A stretch of 64,000 nt of DNA from Methyloversatilis sp. (GTDB taxonomy: Bacteria > Pseudomonadota > Gammaproteobacteria > Burkholderiales > Rhodocyclaceae). Numbering within the stretch: the first letter of the stretch is position 1; each line of letters opens with the position of its first letter. The stretch lies in the NCBI GenBank assembly GCA_017984755.1, contig JAGNYW010000008.1:36001-100000 (forward strand), in the 5' to 3' direction. This document shows, piece after piece, positions 8,073 to 19,048 of the stretch. The notes beneath the pieces are model-generated. The model saw only the letters and a list, made by a program, of their open reading frames with translations. It was not told the origin of the DNA and ran no database searches. Made by a program: the position numbers and the translations under genes.

Positions 8073-11000
8073 ACACGACGCCTTCCTCCCATCAGGACCT
8101 GGGCCCGCTGATCTGGGTCCGCGGCGAGATCGATCTTGCGCTCTTGCGCGCCGCCGAAGCGCTCGGCGACGGTGACCACGAACCGGGTGCAGAACAGCTC
8201 AAGTTCGCGCAGACTCATCTGCACCAGGCTCGCGGCGCACTCGCCATCGTCGGTCTGGACGGACTGACGCATTTCAGCGACGCCCTCGAACAGCTATTCG
8301 CCGACTGGCATGCGGGCCGGCTGGCCAACACGCGCGGCGCGGCCGGACTTGCGCGGCGCGCCATCTCTGCCATTCGCAACCATCTGGACGAACTGGTCGC
8401 CGGCGGCGCCGACCAGCCGATGCGGCTGATGCCCATGTACCGCGACCTGATGGCGCTGCGCGGCGAATCGGTTGTGGTGCCTTCGGAATTGTTCTTTCCG
8501 GATCTCGCGCTGCGCCCGCCCTTCACGACCCAACCGGCTGCGGCCCTGTCACCGCTCGACCGCGCGCGCGCGCTGCGCTCGGCGCGCAGCCAGTTCGAAC
8601 GCGGCTTGCTGCGCTTCCTGCGCGACGATCGCGAAGGTCTGCCGCAGATGCGTCAGGCCATCGGTATCATCGAACAGATGCAGTCGGTCCCCGCGACGCG
8701 CGCCTTCTGGTGGGTGTGCGGCGCACTGACCGACGGACTGGCGCAGGGCGCCATCCGCGGCGATTTCTTCATCAAGCGCCTGTGCGCGCGCATCGATGTG
8801 CAGATGCGCCGCCTGCTTGAAGGATCGCGCGGTGTGGCCGAGCGTCTGATGCGCGACTCGCTGTACTTCATCGCCACTGCAGAACAGACCACACCCCGGA
8901 TCCGCGAGGTGCGCGACACCTATCGCCTCGACGCCCTGCTGGCCAACGGCGATGCGGCTGCTCCGGACGACCTGGGCGCGCTGCGCCCGGCCCTGGCCGC
9001 GCTGCGCGAATCGCTGGGTCAGGGCAAGGACGCCTGGACGCGTTTTTCGTCCGGCGCGGCGGTCGGATTGCCCCAGTTCCACGAACAGTGCGAAGCCATG
9101 GTCGCTGCGGCCGGACGCGTCGGTCAGCCCGATCTCGCCCGCCTCGCTGCCGCGCTGCTTGACCTGGGTCAGTGGCTGCGCCGCGATCCGTTGCAGCACA
9201 CGGACAATCTGGCGATGGAAGTCGCCACCGCTCTGCTGGTGATGGACGCGCTGGTCGAACAGTTCAGCCGTGCGCAGAGCGAAGACCTGCCGGCCCAGGT
9301 CGACACCCTGATCGACCGCCTGGCGCGCGCCCGGCGCGGCGAAAAGCTGCCGGCGATGCAGATCGCGCTCTTTGACGAAATGTCCAAGCGGGCGCAGGAA
9401 CGCCTGTTCATGGGTCAGGTTGCGCGCGAAATCCTGGCCAGTCTGGCCGATGTGGAACAGCAGCTGGACAGCTATTTCCGCGACCCGTCCCGGGCAACGG
9501 AACTGTCCGCACTGGCCGGACCGCTCAAGCAGGTCGAAGGCGCACTCAATATGCTGGGACAGGACGCCGCCGTCGCGCTGGTCCGCCGCAGCGCCGTGCA
9601 GATCGCCGGGATGGCCGATCCGAACCACGAAGTGGTCGAGGGTGAATTCGAGATGCTGGCGCACCAGCTGTCGGGCCTCGGCTTCTTCGTGGACAAACTG
9701 CAGTACGGACCGGCCGACCTCGACCAGATCCTGAATCCTAAAAGTGCGGCGCCCGATGCAGCCGATGGCAGCGACGGTGCCAGCGTCGAATCCGAACTGG
9801 TGACGCGGCGCGCGGAAGCCGCCCAGCTGCTCGACCGCCTGTCGCACGGCGGGGCCGACGAACACACGCGCGACGAACTGCGGCAGGCGCTCGAAACGAT
9901 ACGGCAGGACGCCAAGCTGCTGGCCGACGAGAAACTGGAACAACGCGCGTCCGAAGCGCTGGCCGCACTCAAGGCCGGCGAAGCGGTGCCCGACGCGGCA
10001 ATAGCCGATGCAGTGCAGGGCATCGGCCAGGCGCCACTCGAATCGCTCGCACCGTCGGCCGACACCGTGCGGCTGGCCGAAGCCAGTCAGGAAGAATTCG
10101 ACGCCGAACTGCTGGAAATCTTCATCGAGGAAGCGCGCGAAGTACTGGAGAACATGGCGTCCAGCGTCGATGCAGCACGCCTGCAGCCGCACAGCCAGGA
10201 TCTGCTGACCACGCTGCGCCGCGGATTCCACACGCTCAAGGGCAGCGGCCGCATGGTCGGTCTGCGCGACCTGGGCGAGGCCGCATTCTCGCTGGAACAG
10301 GTGATGAATCGCTGGCTGGCCAGCGAGCGCGACGGCACGCCGGAACTGTTCGATCTGCTCGATGGCGCACGCACGTTGTTTACCGGCTGGGTCGACCAGC
10401 TGGCAAACGGCGACACGCGATCCCCCGACCACACCTGGCTGCAGCCGGCCTGCGATGCAATCCAGATTGCCGATGCCGAAAGTGCGGTTGCCGAGGCAAC
10501 TGCGGAGGAATCTGCCGGTGTGCCGACCGCCATTGAAACCGGAGAAGCAGCGCCCTTCGGCACCGACATCGACTTCGACCTGGATCTTGACCTGGAGCTG
10601 GAGGCACCGCCCGAGACGCCCGGCGTTACCGAACTGGTGGCAACCGACCTGCCGATCGAAGCAACGGCAGGCCAGGACATCGACCTTGAACTCGACTTCG
10701 ATCTGGACGAACCGGGCGCGGAACTGGAAGACCGGCACGGGGCAATCGACCTGACGTCCGAGATCGACGCCGAAGAGCGCGCACTGGATGCCGGCAGTGA
10801 CCGCACGCTGTTCGATCTCTTCATTGCCGAAGCACGCGGCCATGTCGCCACGCTGCGGCGCGAACTGACCCGGCTGCACATCAATCCTTCGCTGCGTCCG
10901 AGCCAGGACAGCATGCTCGCCGCGCACACGCTGGGCGGCATTTCGCTCACCGTCGATCAAGGTGAAATCAGCGCGCTGGCCAAGGCGCTCGAACATGCCC

Positions 11001-13783
11001 TGAACCGCTGCGACGCACGGGGCGAACCACCCGAAGCGGATCAGTCGGCACTGCTGAACAACGCGGCCAGCGCACTTGAAGCCCAGGTTGCCGCCATCGG
11101 CGACGGCGCAGCAGCGGCTCCGGCACCGGACCTGATCGCGCAGCTCGACCGGCTTTTCGTCACGATGGTGCCGCCGTCGGCACTGACGGCACTTCCGGTG
11201 CTCGAGCTTCCGGCCACACAGTTCGACCTGCCTTCCGAGCCGGTCGTCGAGGCCGAAGCGACAGACCTTCACCGGCACGAAGAGGCATCGCCCGAGGCGG
11301 CCGCCGACCGGCTTTCCGGGCACGAAGCCGAAGACTCCGGTCTGCACGAAGAAGCGCTGTCGGCGACCGGGCTGACGCCGGAAGAAGACGACCTCGAGCT
11401 GCTGGACGTGATGCCGGACACGTCGGGCGGTTTCGAGAAGGTGACCTTGCCGGACGAGTACATGCTGACGCCACCGGCGTCCAGCCCGGTGCGCCCGTTC
11501 GAACTGCCGCGCATGCCGGCGGTACGTGCCGCCATGAACGAGGATGAGCCGGCGGTTTCGTCGCCGGTGCCCGATGACATCGATCTGCAGCTGCTGCCCA
11601 TCTTCGTCGAGGAAGCGCAGGACCTGCTGCGCGATATCGGGCACGAACTGCGCACCTGGCGTGACGATCCGGAGGTACTGAGCGCGTCCGACTCGCTCCG
11701 CCGGCAACTGCACACGCTCAAGGGCAGCGCCCGGATGGCCGGAGTGATGCGCTTCGGCGATCTGGTGCATGCCATGGAGACCCTGATCGAGCAGCCATGC
11801 TCGGCTGACGGACGCTCGGCGGTGCTGGACGATCTCGAGCACGGTTACGACCGGTGCGAGGAACTGGTCGCCCGACTCGAACGCGGAGAAACGCTCGCAC
11901 CGGAGCCCGGCGTTCCGGATGCAGCAGTTGCCGGCGCACCGGTCCTGGACGACGACGCAAACGCGCAGCGCGAACGCCCTTCGGTGCGGGTGCGCTCCGA
12001 CATGGTCGACCGCTTCGTGAACGAAGCCGGCGAAATGAGCATCGCGCGCACGCGAATCGAAGGCGAACTGCGCTCGCTGAGGGGCTCGCTGAACGATCTC
12101 ACGGAAAACGTTCAGCGCCTGCGCAGCCAGCTGAGGGAAATCGAGATTCAGGCAGAAAGCCAGATGCAGTCGCGCATGGCGGCCGCCGAGGCACAGCACG
12201 AACAGTTCGATCCGCTCGAAATGGACCGCTTCACGCGCTTCCAGGAACTGTCGCGGATGATGGCCGAAAGCCTGTCCGACGTGACCACCGTGCAGTACAA
12301 CCTGGTGCGCAATCTGGATGCCGCCGATACGGCCATACAGTCGCAGGCGCGACTCAACCGCAACCTGTCGCAGGCGCTCATGTCGGTGCGCATGGTGCCC
12401 TTCGCGACGCTCGAAGACCGCCTTTACCGTGTGGCACGCCAGTCGGCCAAGGAAACCGGCAAGAAGGTGAACCTCGAACTGAACAACACACAGATCGAGC
12501 TTGACCGGGAAGTGCTCGAGAAGATGACCGGTCCGATCGAGCACCTGCTGCGCAATGCCGTCGCGCACGGCATCGAGGCGCGTGACGCGCGCGAAGCCGC
12601 AGGCAAGTCGGAAACCGGCGAGATCGTCATTTCACTGACGCAGCAGACCAATGAAGTCGTGATCGAACTGGCCGACGACGGCGGCGGTCTTGCGTTCGAC
12701 CGCATCCGCGCGCGCGCGATCGAACGGGGCCTGCTCGGCGCCGGCGAGGAGGCCGATGAGCGAAGGCTGACCAGCCTCATCTTCGAGCCGGGCTTCACCA
12801 CGGCCGAACAACTGTCCGGACTGGCCGGACGCGGCGTCGGCATGGACGTCGTGAAGAATGCGACCACCGCACTCGGCGGTCGCATCGAAACGACGTCCGA
12901 ACCAGGTCGCGGCACGCATTTCCGCCTGTCCCTGCCGATGACGCTGGCGGTGACGCAGTCACTGCTGGTGAGCAGCGGCGGCAAGACCTACGCCATTCCG
13001 TCGTCGATGGTGAAGCATGTGCGCGAACTCAAGGGCGACGACGCCGTTGCGCTGCGGCTTGCCGGCGGTGAAGACTGGATGGATCACCACTACACCTATC
13101 ACTATCTGCCGCGACTGCTCGGCAACGCCGACGCCCAGCCGGGCATCGGCACCTGGCTGCTGCTGGTCGGAGCCGGCAACGAACTGATGGCACTCGAGGT
13201 GGACGCGCTGCGCGGCAATCAGGAAGTCGTGGTGAAGCCGGTCGGCGCTCAACTGTCGCGGCTCGCCGGCATCGCCGGTGCGACCGTGCTGGCCGACGGC
13301 GAGGTGACGCTCATCATCAACCCGGTGTCGCTGGCATCGCGCGTCGGCATCATGGCCAGCCGCCCGGACATCGTCCAGCCGGTTCCGGTGCCCCCGGAAT
13401 CATTGCCGCCGCTGGTCATGGTGGTGGACGACTCGCTGACCGTACGCAAGGTGAGCAGCCGGCTGCTGGAACGCGAAGGCTACCGCGTGATCACGGCAAA
13501 GGACGGCGTCGACGCGCTGGAGAAACTTGCGGATGTGCTGCCGGACGTGATGCTCGTCGACATCGAAATGCCGCGCATGGACGGCTTCGACCTGACGCTC
13601 AGGATCCGCGCAGACGCGCGGACGCACGGCATACCGATCATCATGATCACGTCGCGCACGGCCGAAAAGCACCGCACCTACGCGCGGCAGATCGGCGTCA
13701 ATGACTATCTCGGGAAACCCTACGACGAAGCACAGCTGCTGCAGCGGGTGGAAGACTATACCGGCGGCAGCGGACGCCGCTGA
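8069..13783 (+). CDS. chpA: hybrid chemotaxis kinase ChpA/PilL with several Hpt domains and a receiver
   Basis: Very large CheA-type histidine kinase (1904 residues) for twitching motility. The N-terminal ~650 residues are helical and Hpt-like, without a clear canonical site. Canonical Hpt motifs are [10 protein letters not shown] (His 721) and [10 protein letters not shown] (His 1215). A third, AHTLGGIS (His 953), lacks the usual Lys-Gly pair and may be degenerate. Highly acidic linkers (for example [11 protein letters not shown]) separate them. Then come a dimerisation domain, an HATPase core ([14 protein letters not shown] near 1490, [11 protein letters not shown] near 1590), a CheW-like domain and a C-terminal receiver whose phospho-acceptor is Asp 1831 ([11 protein letters not shown]). 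Number and placement of Hpt domains vary between species. A bidirectional hairpin follows at once. Confidence 0.95.
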   Translation: MNTTPSSHQDLGPLIWVRGEIDLALLRAAEALGDGDHEPGAEQLKFAQTHLHQARGALAIVGLDGLTHFSDALEQLFADWHAGRLANTRGAAGLARRAISAIRNHLDELVAGGADQPMRLMPMYRDLMALRGESVVVPSELFFPDLALRPPFTTQPAAALSPLDRARALRSARSQFERGLLRFLRDDREGLPQMRQAIGIIEQMQSVPATRAFWWVCGALTDGLAQGAIRGDFFIKRLCARIDVQMRRLLEGSRGVAERLMRDSLYFIATAEQTTPRIREVRDTYRLDALLANGDAAAPDDLGALRPALAALRESLGQGKDAWTRFSSGAAVGLPQFHEQCEAMVAAAGRVGQPDLARLAAALLDLGQWLRRDPLQHTDNLAMEVATALLVMDALVEQFSRAQSEDLPAQVDTLIDRLARARRGEKLPAMQIALFDEMSKRAQERLFMGQVAREILASLADVEQQLDSYFRDPSRATELSALAGPLKQVEGALNMLGQDAAVALVRRSAVQIAGMADPNHEVVEGEFEMLAHQLSGLGFFVDKLQYGPADLDQILNPKSAAPDAADGSDGASVESELVTRRAEAAQLLDRLSHGGADEHTRDELRQALETIRQDAKLLADEKLEQRASEALAALKAGEAVPDAAIADAVQGIGQAPLESLAPSADTVRLAEASQEEFDAELLEIFIEEAREVLENMASSVDAARLQPHSQDLLTTLRRGFHTLKGSGRMVGLRDLGEAAFSLEQVMNRWLASERDGTPELFDLLDGARTLFTGWVDQLANGDTRSPDHTWLQPACDAIQIADAESAVAEATAEESAGVPTAIETGEAAPFGTDIDFDLDLDLELEAPPETPGVTELVATDLPIEATAGQDIDLELDFDLDEPGAELEDRHGAIDLTSEIDAEERALDAGSDRTLFDLFIAEARGHVATLRRELTRLHINPSLRPSQDSMLAAHTLGGISLTVDQGEISALAKALEHALNRCDARGEPPEADQSALLNNAASALEAQVAAIGDGAAAAPAPDLIAQLDRLFVTMVPPSALTALPVLELPATQFDLPSEPVVEAEATDLHRHEEASPEAAADRLSGHEAEDSGLHEEALSATGLTPEEDDLELLDVMPDTSGGFEKVTLPDEYMLTPPASSPVRPFELPRMPAVRAAMNEDEPAVSSPVPDDIDLQLLPIFVEEAQDLLRDIGHELRTWRDDPEVLSASDSLRRQLHTLKGSARMAGVMRFGDLVHAMETLIEQPCSADGRSAVLDDLEHGYDRCEELVARLERGETLAPEPGVPDAAVAGAPVLDDDANAQRERPSVRVRSDMVDRFVNEAGEMSIARTRIEGELRSLRGSLNDLTENVQRLRSQLREIEIQAESQMQSRMAAAEAQHEQFDPLEMDRFTRFQELSRMMAESLSDVTTVQYNLVRNLDAADTAIQSQARLNRNLSQALMSVRMVPFATLEDRLYRVARQSAKETGKKVNLELNNTQIELDREVLEKMTGPIEHLLRNAVAHGIEARDAREAAGKSETGEIVISLTQQTNEVVIELADDGGGLAFDRIRARAIERGLLGAGEEADERRLTSLIFEPGFTTAEQLSGLAGRGVGMDVVKNATTALGGRIETTSEPGRGTHFRLSLPMTLAVTQSLLVSSGGKTYAIPSSMVKHVRELKGDDAVALRLAGGEDWMDHHYTYHYLPRLLGNADAQPGIGTWLLLVGAGNELMALEVDALRGNQEVVVKPVGAQLSRLAGIAGATVLADGEVTLIINPVSLASRVGIMASRPDIVQPVPVPPESLPPLVMVVDDSLTVRKVSSRLLEREGYRVITAKDGVDALEKLADVLPDVMLVDIEMPRMDGFDLTLRIRADARTHGIPIIMITSRTAEKHRTYARQIGVNDYLGKPYDEAQLLQRVEDYTGGSGRR

Positions 13784-13792
13784 CCGGTCGAT

Positions 13793-13822
13793 GGCGCCGG
13801 ATGGTGCATACCATCCGGCGCC
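13793..13822. terminator. bidirectional hairpin between chpA and phaC
   Basis: Perfect 13-bp inverted repeat (GGCGCCGGATGGT and its complement) with the 4-base loop GCAT, 9 bases after the chpA stop and 14 bases after the end of convergent phaC. No clear T-run on either side. The position between converging genes supports a terminator. Confidence 0.7.
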
Positions 13823-13836
13823 GGTCAATCGGGCAA

Positions 13837-15669
13837 TCAGCCCTTCATGGTGTCCAGACGCAGCTTGGCGAAACGGCCCGGCGCATCTTCGATCACGCCC
13901 AGCTTGCCCTTGGCGGGATCACGTGCCGGCACCATGTCGGCGTCGAGTGCAGTCACCCACTGCTGCCAGTCGGTCCACCAGGACCCCTGATGCTGCGTGC
14001 AGCCTTCGAACCACTGGTCGACATCGGCCGCCAGCTTCGGCGTGGCGTTGGTCCAGTAGCCGTACTTGTTGGCCGCCGGCGGATTGACGATGCCGGCGAT
14101 GTGACCTGAACCGCCGAGCACGAAGCGGGTCGGTCCGGACATCAGCGTGGCGCCGGAATAAGTGCTCTTCCACGGTGCGATGTGATCTTCGATCGCCGAG
14201 ATGAAATACACCGGCTGCTTGATCTTGCGGATGTCGATCGGCTCGCCCAGCACGGTGATGCCGCCCGGCTCACGCAGCTTGTTGTGGATGTACATCTGGC
14301 GCAGGTAGTAGCTGTGCATGCACGCCGGCATGCGCGTCGAGTCGGAGTTCCAGTACAGCAGGTCGAACGGGAACGGCTCGCGGCCCATGAGGTAGTTGTT
14401 CACCACGAAAGACCAGATCAGGTCGTTCGAGCGCAGCATGTTGAAGGTGCCCGCCATCTCCGATCCTTCGAGGTAGCCGCGCGAGAACATCTTCTTTTCC
14501 AGTCCTTCGACCGCCTTTTCGTCGATGAACACGCCCAGTTCGCCCGGCTCCGAGAAGTCGATCAGCGTGGTGAAGAAGGTCGCGCTGGCGATCCGCTTGT
14601 CCTTCTTTGCCGACAGGTAGGCCAGCGTGGTCGCCAGCAGCGTGCCGCCGAGGCAGTAGCCGGCAGCGTTGATCTCACTTTCGCCGGTCTGCTTTTCGAT
14701 CAGGTCGAGTGCGGCAATCGGACCCATCTGCACGTAATCCTCGAACGTCAGCTGAGCCAGCTTCTCGTCCGGATTGACCCACGAAATCACGAATACCGTG
14801 TGGCCCTGATCGGTGGCCCACTTGATGTAGCTGTTCGATTCGCGCAGATCGAGGATGTAGTACTTGTTGATCCAGGGCGGCACGATGAGCAGCGGGCGCT
14901 TGAACTGCTGTTCGGTCGTCGGGTTGAACTGCAGCAGCTGCATCAGCGCGTTCTCGCCGACCACCTTGCCCTGCGTCGTCGCCACGTTGCGGCCGAGTTC
15001 GAAGGCGGTGGTGTCGGTCATGCGCACGCGCAGCTGGCCGTCGCCGTCCTCGATGTCGCGCAGCAGGTTGTTGAAACCCTTCAGCAGATTCTGTCCGTGG
15101 CTGCGCACGGTTTCGCGCAGTACTTCCGGATTGGTCAGTGCGAAATTGCTGGGCGAAAACGCGTTGATGGTCTGGCGGGTGAAGAAGTTGACCTTCTGCA
15201 GCGTGTGCTCGTCCATGCCTTCGACGTTGCTCACCACGTCGTGGATGTGGCGTGCCGAAATCAGGTAGCTCTGCTTGAAGAAGTCGAACAGGAAGTGGCT
15301 TTCCCACTCGTCGCCGCGGAAACGGTTGTCGCCCTTGACCGGGGTGACCACCGGCGCGGCGTCGACGCCCATGAACTTCAGCATCGATTGCTGCCACAGC
15401 GTGTAGTAGTCCCAGACCAGACCCATCTGCGCCTGTGCCAGCTTGTACGGATTCGACAGCAGGTGCGATGTCATGTCCATGAAGGCCTGAGCGATACCCA
15501 GTTCGTCGGTCGGCGGCGTGATGCCGCGCTTGAGCTGACGCTGCACATGCTCGCCGAGCAGCTTGGATGCGCGCTCTGCAACCTGAGCGTAGGTTTTGGC
15601 GACGTCGGCCGGATCGGGCAGCGGTGCTGCTTCCGTCGGCTTTGCGTCTTTGCTGGCTGGTTTATTCAT
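13837..15669 (-). CDS. phaC: class I poly(3-hydroxyalkanoate) synthase
   Basis: Polymerises 3-hydroxyacyl-CoA into storage polyester at the granule surface. It has 610 residues, typical of class I. The lipase-like box is GYCLGGT with catalytic Cys 339. The PHA-synthase N-terminal domain (residues ~100-270) includes FDFFKQSYLISARHI and NFFTRQTINAFSPSNFALTNPE (given in two pieces). PPWINKYYILDL and the later AIEDHIAPW (catalytic Asp region) and GGSGHIAGIVNPP (His region) complete the triad. No phasin, phaA or phaB gene is adjacent. The MBL-fold hydrolase gene lies 24 bases upstream on the same strand. Confidence 0.96.
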   Translation of the reverse strand: MNKPASKDAKPTEAAPLPDPADVAKTYAQVAERASKLLGEHVQRQLKRGITPPTDELGIAQAFMDMTSHLLSNPYKLAQAQMGLVWDYYTLWQQSMLKFMGVDAAPVVTPVKGDNRFRGDEWESHFLFDFFKQSYLISARHIHDVVSNVEGMDEHTLQKVNFFTRQTINAFSPSNFALTNPEVLRETVRSHGQNLLKGFNNLLRDIEDGDGQLRVRMTDTTAFELGRNVATTQGKVVGENALMQLLQFNPTTEQQFKRPLLIVPPWINKYYILDLRESNSYIKWATDQGHTVFVISWVNPDEKLAQLTFEDYVQMGPIAALDLIEKQTGESEINAAGYCLGGTLLATTLAYLSAKKDKRIASATFFTTLIDFSEPGELGVFIDEKAVEGLEKKMFSRGYLEGSEMAGTFNMLRSNDLIWSFVVNNYLMGREPFPFDLLYWNSDSTRMPACMHSYYLRQMYIHNKLREPGGITVLGEPIDIRKIKQPVYFISAIEDHIAPWKSTYSGATLMSGPTRFVLGGSGHIAGIVNPPAANKYGYWTNATPKLAADVDQWFEGCTQHQGSWWTDWQQWVTALDADMVPARDPAKGKLGVIEDAPGRFAKLRLDTMKG

Positions 15670-15693
15670 GACGATGACTCCCCCGGTACTGGT

Positions 15694-16728
15694 TCAGGAC
15701 TTTGTGTAGCGAATCACGCCATCCTGCAGAGGCAGGCGGCGAAGGCGACCGGTCTGCCACAGGTGGTTGAGGTGAGCGATCACCTCTCCCATGGCAAACC
15801 GGGTCTGGAAACTGTCGAGTGCGCGTTTGAACAGGGACGGCAGAAGATCCGCGGCAGCGGTCGGCTGCTCGCAGAGCTTGACGATGAGTGCAAGGCGCTC
15901 TGCGTGATGCGCCTGCAGGGCATCGACACGCGCGGCAATGCCGCGATAAGGGTCGCCGTGTGCCGGCAGCACGACGGTCTCCGGATCGAGCGAGCGGAAT
16001 TTTTCGATCGATTCGAGGTACTGGCCCACCGCATCGGCTTCCGGCTCGAAGGCCAGCGTCGGCGTGTTGGGCGAAATGCGCGGCAGCAGCATGTCGCCGG
16101 CGATGAGCACGGGATCGATGGAACGATGAAAGGACAGGTGTTCCGGCGAATGACCGTAGCCGACGACGGCCGTCCAGTCCTCACCGCCGATGCGCAGCAC
16201 TTCGCCCGGCAGGATGCGACGCATCGCGACCGGCAACTCGCCCACGACGCGACGGTAACGGCCGCCTTCGCTGCGGATCGCGTCCGACTGTTCGGCGGGA
16301 AGGCCGTGCCGGAGGAAGAAATCCGCCATCAGGCCGGGATGGGTTGCAGGCACCGTGCCGAACCAGGCCTGTGCCGTCATGTACTCGCCGAGAGACATCC
16401 AGATGCGCGCACCGGTCTGCTTTGCCAGCCACTCGCCCAGCCCGAAGTGATCGGGGTGACAATGCGTGATCAGGATGCGTCGCACGGGACGCCCGGCCAG
16501 GTCACCGGACAGTGCCTCGAGCCAGTTCGCGCGTGTCGCGTCATCCGGAAATCCGGCATCGACCAGCGTCCAGCAAAGGCCCTGCTCGTCCTCGTCCTCG
16601 ATCGCCCACAGATTGACGTGACCCGGAGCGAACGCGACCGGCATGCGCAACCACCGGACGCCGCGCGAAACCTGCGCGATACGGCCGGGCTGGGGGGCAA
16701 GTGCGGGATGGTGTTCGAGCGCGGACAC
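15694..16728 (-). CDS. MBL-fold metallohydrolase
   Basis: Metallo-beta-lactamase-fold hydrolase, about 344 residues. The metal-binding motif is ITHCHPDHFGLGEW, with later ligands in VVGYGHSPEHLSFH and VVLPAHGDPYRG. Substrate unknown; similar enzymes are annotated as glyoxalase II-like or lactonase-like. The start is uncertain. A much longer open frame extends upstream, but homology-like sequence begins at SALEHHPALAPQPGRIAQVSRGVRWLRMP, so I favour the GTG at 16728. It is likely cotranscribed with phaC, which starts 24 bases downstream, but a role in PHA metabolism is unproven. Confidence 0.82.
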   Translation of the reverse strand: MSALEHHPALAPQPGRIAQVSRGVRWLRMPVAFAPGHVNLWAIEDEDEQGLCWTLVDAGFPDDATRANWLEALSGDLAGRPVRRILITHCHPDHFGLGEWLAKQTGARIWMSLGEYMTAQAWFGTVPATHPGLMADFFLRHGLPAEQSDAIRSEGGRYRRVVGELPVAMRRILPGEVLRIGGEDWTAVVGYGHSPEHLSFHRSIDPVLIAGDMLLPRISPNTPTLAFEPEADAVGQYLESIEKFRSLDPETVVLPAHGDPYRGIAARVDALQAHHAERLALIVKLCEQPTAAADLLPSLFKRALDSFQTRFAMGEVIAHLNHLWQTGRLRRLPLQDGVIRYTKS

Positions 16729-16917
16729 GGCGGTGACGATGACCCAAGACGTTGAATTCTTTGAATGGTAACCCGAAACGGACGCTATTGTGCAGTGCAA
16801 TATAAGAATCGGCATCCGTCCCGTTGCTACACTCGCGCACATGGAGCGGAACACTGGCGCCACCCGGGAATCAGATGCAGGTGAAATGATGTTTTGCGCG
16901 GGATGCGGAGAAAACGA

Positions 16918-17256
16918 ATGCGACGATTGATGCCGTGGCTGATGCTGGCCGTCATGGGCCCTGCGGTACACGCCGAAGCGCCGGCGGAGGAAGAGGACGC
17001 GACGAAGTTCGTGACCTTCAGCAAGGATTTTGCGGGCCATTGCGTGGCCCGCAATTCGGTGCAGCTGCTCGTTGCCAACAGTCACCCGAGCCGAGCCGTC
17101 ATGGTGTGGCTGGACCGCTATCACATGGACGTCGGCACCGGAGACCGCTCCAGGACCGAAATGAAGGCAGGCGCCGAACCGGTGCCGCTCGGTTGTTCGC
17201 GCACACTGGACGGGCCGCAGGAATGGCGTATCGTCCGCGCGAAGTTTCTCGACTGA
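16918..17256 (+). CDS. small secreted protein of unknown function
   Basis: 112 residues. The N-terminus MRRLMPWLMLAVMGPAVHAEAP is a signal peptide with a likely cut after AHA-type residues (given here as its first part). The mature part has two cysteines (HCVARN and LGCSRT) that could form a disulfide. I do not recognise the family. The ATG at 16918 has GGAG 9 bases upstream and is preferred over in-frame starts further up. It is divergent from the MBL hydrolase and 61 bases upstream of the LOG-family gene. Confidence 0.65.
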   Translation: MRRLMPWLMLAVMGPAVHAEAPAEEEDATKFVTFSKDFAGHCVARNSVQLLVANSHPSRAVMVWLDRYHMDVGTGDRSRTEMKAGAEPVPLGCSRTLDGPQEWRIVRAKFLD

Positions 17257-17317
17257 AGACGACGATCCGACCACAGTTCGCAGCCCACCTGCCGATCAAA
17301 CCTTTCCGGACCAACCG

Positions 17318-17887
17318 ATGCGTGTCTGTGTCTTCTGCGGCTCCCGCCGGGGCGAACAAGCGATCTACGCCGAAACGGCTGCCGCACTGGGCACGCTGCT
17401 CGCCAGACGGGGCATCGGCGTGGTCTATGGCGGCGGCAACATCGGTCTGATGGGTGTCGTGGCTGACGCGGCGCTGGCGGCTGGCGGCGAGGTGATCGGC
17501 GTGATTCCCGGTCACCTGCAGGACCGCGAGGTCGCGCACGGCGGTCTTACGGCGCTGCACGTGGTCGACAGCATGCATGCGCGCAAGGCGCTGATGGCCA
17601 CACTGTCGGACGTCTTCGTCGCAGCGCCCGGCGGCTTTGGCACGCTGGACGAAATGTGCGAAATTCTGACCTGGGCGCAGCTCGGGCTGCACAACAAGCC
17701 CTGCGGACTGCTCAATGTGGCGGGTTACTTCGATGCGCTGCTGGGCATGTTCGATCACGCGGTACGCGAAGGTTTTCTGAGCGAGCCGCATCGGCAGCTG
17801 ATCGCCACCGACAACGACGTCCTGCGCCTGATCGACCGTCTGTCGGCGGCTGTGGTACCCGGAGAGGACGCGCTGCATGAAGCCTGA
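17318..17887 (+). CDS. LOG family protein (TIGR00730-type nucleoside 5'-monophosphate phosphoribohydrolase)
   Basis: Rossmann-fold protein of 189 residues. The family motifs are VFCGSRRGE at the N-terminus, GGGNIGLMGVVADAAL, MHARKALM and the diagnostic PGGFGTLDEMCEIL. Members cleave the N-glycosidic bond of nucleoside monophosphates such as AMP or cytokinin nucleotides. The bacterial role here is probably nucleotide salvage or housekeeping. Its stop overlaps the start of the next gene by 11 bases. Confidence 0.9.
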   Translation: MRVCVFCGSRRGEQAIYAETAAALGTLLARRGIGVVYGGGNIGLMGVVADAALAAGGEVIGVIPGHLQDREVAHGGLTALHVVDSMHARKALMATLSDVFVAAPGGFGTLDEMCEILTWAQLGLHNKPCGLLNVAGYFDALLGMFDHAVREGFLSEPHRQLIATDNDVLRLIDRLSAAVVPGEDALHEA

Positions 17888-18257
17888 CTGGAAGTTGACG
17901 CTGCTTGCCTGTGGCGCGTTGCTGGCAACGGCCCCGGTGTCTGCGCAGTCGGCGCTGGTCCGGCCGATCGACCTGATCAAGGCCGTTCCCCTGCTGACGG
18001 ACAGCGGCCGGGGGGGCTACGGCCGCTTTCTGAAGACGGGCATACGTCCGCGGGCGTTCGCTCTGAACATGAACGGCGACTGGGCGTGGAACGCCGGCGA
18101 GAATGCGACCGGCGATGCGCTCGCCGCGTGCGAGGCGCACGGGCTGCCGTGCCAGCTTTATGCGGTCGACGATGAAGTCGTGATGCCGGGTTTCGAACTC
18201 GGCGCACCCCTGCGCTCGCTGAGCGGCGGCGCACTGGTGCAGGGTGGGGAACCCTGA
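17877..18257 (+). CDS. small secreted protein of unknown function
   Basis: 126 residues with a signal peptide (MKPDWKLTLLACGALLATAP, likely cut after VSAQS). The mature region has WAWNAGENATGDALAACEAHG followed by PCQLYAVDDEVV (given in parts). This resembles a small periplasmic repeat module seen in several betaproteobacterial proteins where an Ala/Cys-rich helix precedes a CxLYAVDD strand, but I cannot assign a function. It overlaps the LOG gene upstream by 11 bases and shares one base with the enoyl-CoA hydratase gene downstream, so it belongs to the same transcript. Confidence 0.7.
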   Translation: MKPDWKLTLLACGALLATAPVSAQSALVRPIDLIKAVPLLTDSGRGGYGRFLKTGIRPRAFALNMNGDWAWNAGENATGDALAACEAHGLPCQLYAVDDEVVMPGFELGAPLRSLSGGALVQGGEP

Positions 18258-19048
18258 TGCAGGCACCCGGTTCGATCGTACTGACCGAAGTGGACAGCGG
18301 TATCGGCATCATCACGCTGAACCGACCGCAACAGCACAACGTGCTCGATGCGTCGCTGGCAGAATCACTCATCGCAGCGCTCGACGGCATGACCAGCCAG
18401 CCTCAGGTGCGCGTCATCGTGCTGTCGGCACTGGGCGACAGCTTCTGTATCGGCGCCGATCCGCTCGAACTCGAACGCAGCGGCCTGATGCAGGTCGAGC
18501 CGGCACTGGCAGCGCGGCTGATGCGCAGCCTCAATGAATGCATTCGTCCGGTGGTCGCGCGTGTCCAGGGTCCGGCGTCCGGACTGGGTGCCGGGCTGAT
18601 CGCCGCCTGCGATGTCGCGATCGCCGGTTTCGATGCGCATTTCGCGTTCGACGGCGTGCATGCCGGGCTGGTGCCGGCGGTGATCGCACCTTACGTGATC
18701 GCCGCGATCGGCCCGCAGCGTACGCGGCGCTACTTTCTGACCGGCGAGCGTTTTTCCGCGTCCGAGGCCTATCGCATCGGCCTGCTGTCGGAAATCGTCG
18801 CCACGGCCGACGATCTGGACGATGCGGTTGGCGAGGTGGTCGATGCCCTCCTGCTCGGCGGACCGCGCGCGCAGCAGCAGATCAAGAGTCTGGTGCGCGC
18901 ACTGGGCCGGCCACGGGTGGACGAACGGACGATCGACCACACGGTCGAGCTGGAACACCGGATCGAAACCGGCGCCGAAGCCCAGGAGGGGCTGGATGCG
19001 CTGTTCGCGCGCCGCCATCCGGGCTGGATGCCGGGTGGCACATCGTGA
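18257..19048 (+). CDS. enoyl-CoA hydratase/isomerase family protein
   Basis: Crotonase-fold protein of 263 residues that probably hydrates an enoyl-CoA. GIGIITLNRPQQHNVLDASL is the N-terminal family signature. The first oxyanion-hole strand is ALGDSFCIGADPLE, and the second GPASGLGAGLIAACDVAIA. The usual catalytic Glu pair is not obvious: the second acidic position reads AFDGVHAGLVPA. It overlaps the downstream HMG-CoA lyase gene, which suggests a methylglutaconyl-CoA hydratase role in leucine breakdown; that assignment is inference. No acyl-CoA dehydrogenase or carboxylase genes are adjacent. Confidence 0.87.
   Translation: MQAPGSIVLTEVDSGIGIITLNRPQQHNVLDASLAESLIAALDGMTSQPQVRVIVLSALGDSFCIGADPLELERSGLMQVEPALAARLMRSLNECIRPVVARVQGPASGLGAGLIAACDVAIAGFDAHFAFDGVHAGLVPAVIAPYVIAAIGPQRTRRYFLTGERFSASEAYRIGLLSEIVATADDLDDAVGEVVDALLLGGPRAQQQIKSLVRALGRPRVDERTIDHTVELEHRIETGAEAQEGLDALFARRHPGWMPGGTS

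Noticed and set aside
8549-12568. 1339-codon open frame on the minus strand opposite chpA
   Set aside because: Antisense shadow in a high-GC gene; the plus strand encodes an unmistakable ChpA over the same range and the shadow has no family motifs.
14182-16755. 857-codon plus-strand open frame
   Set aside because: Covers phaC and the MBL hydrolase on the opposite strand; its composition is that of a GC-rich shadow and both minus genes have clear catalytic motifs.
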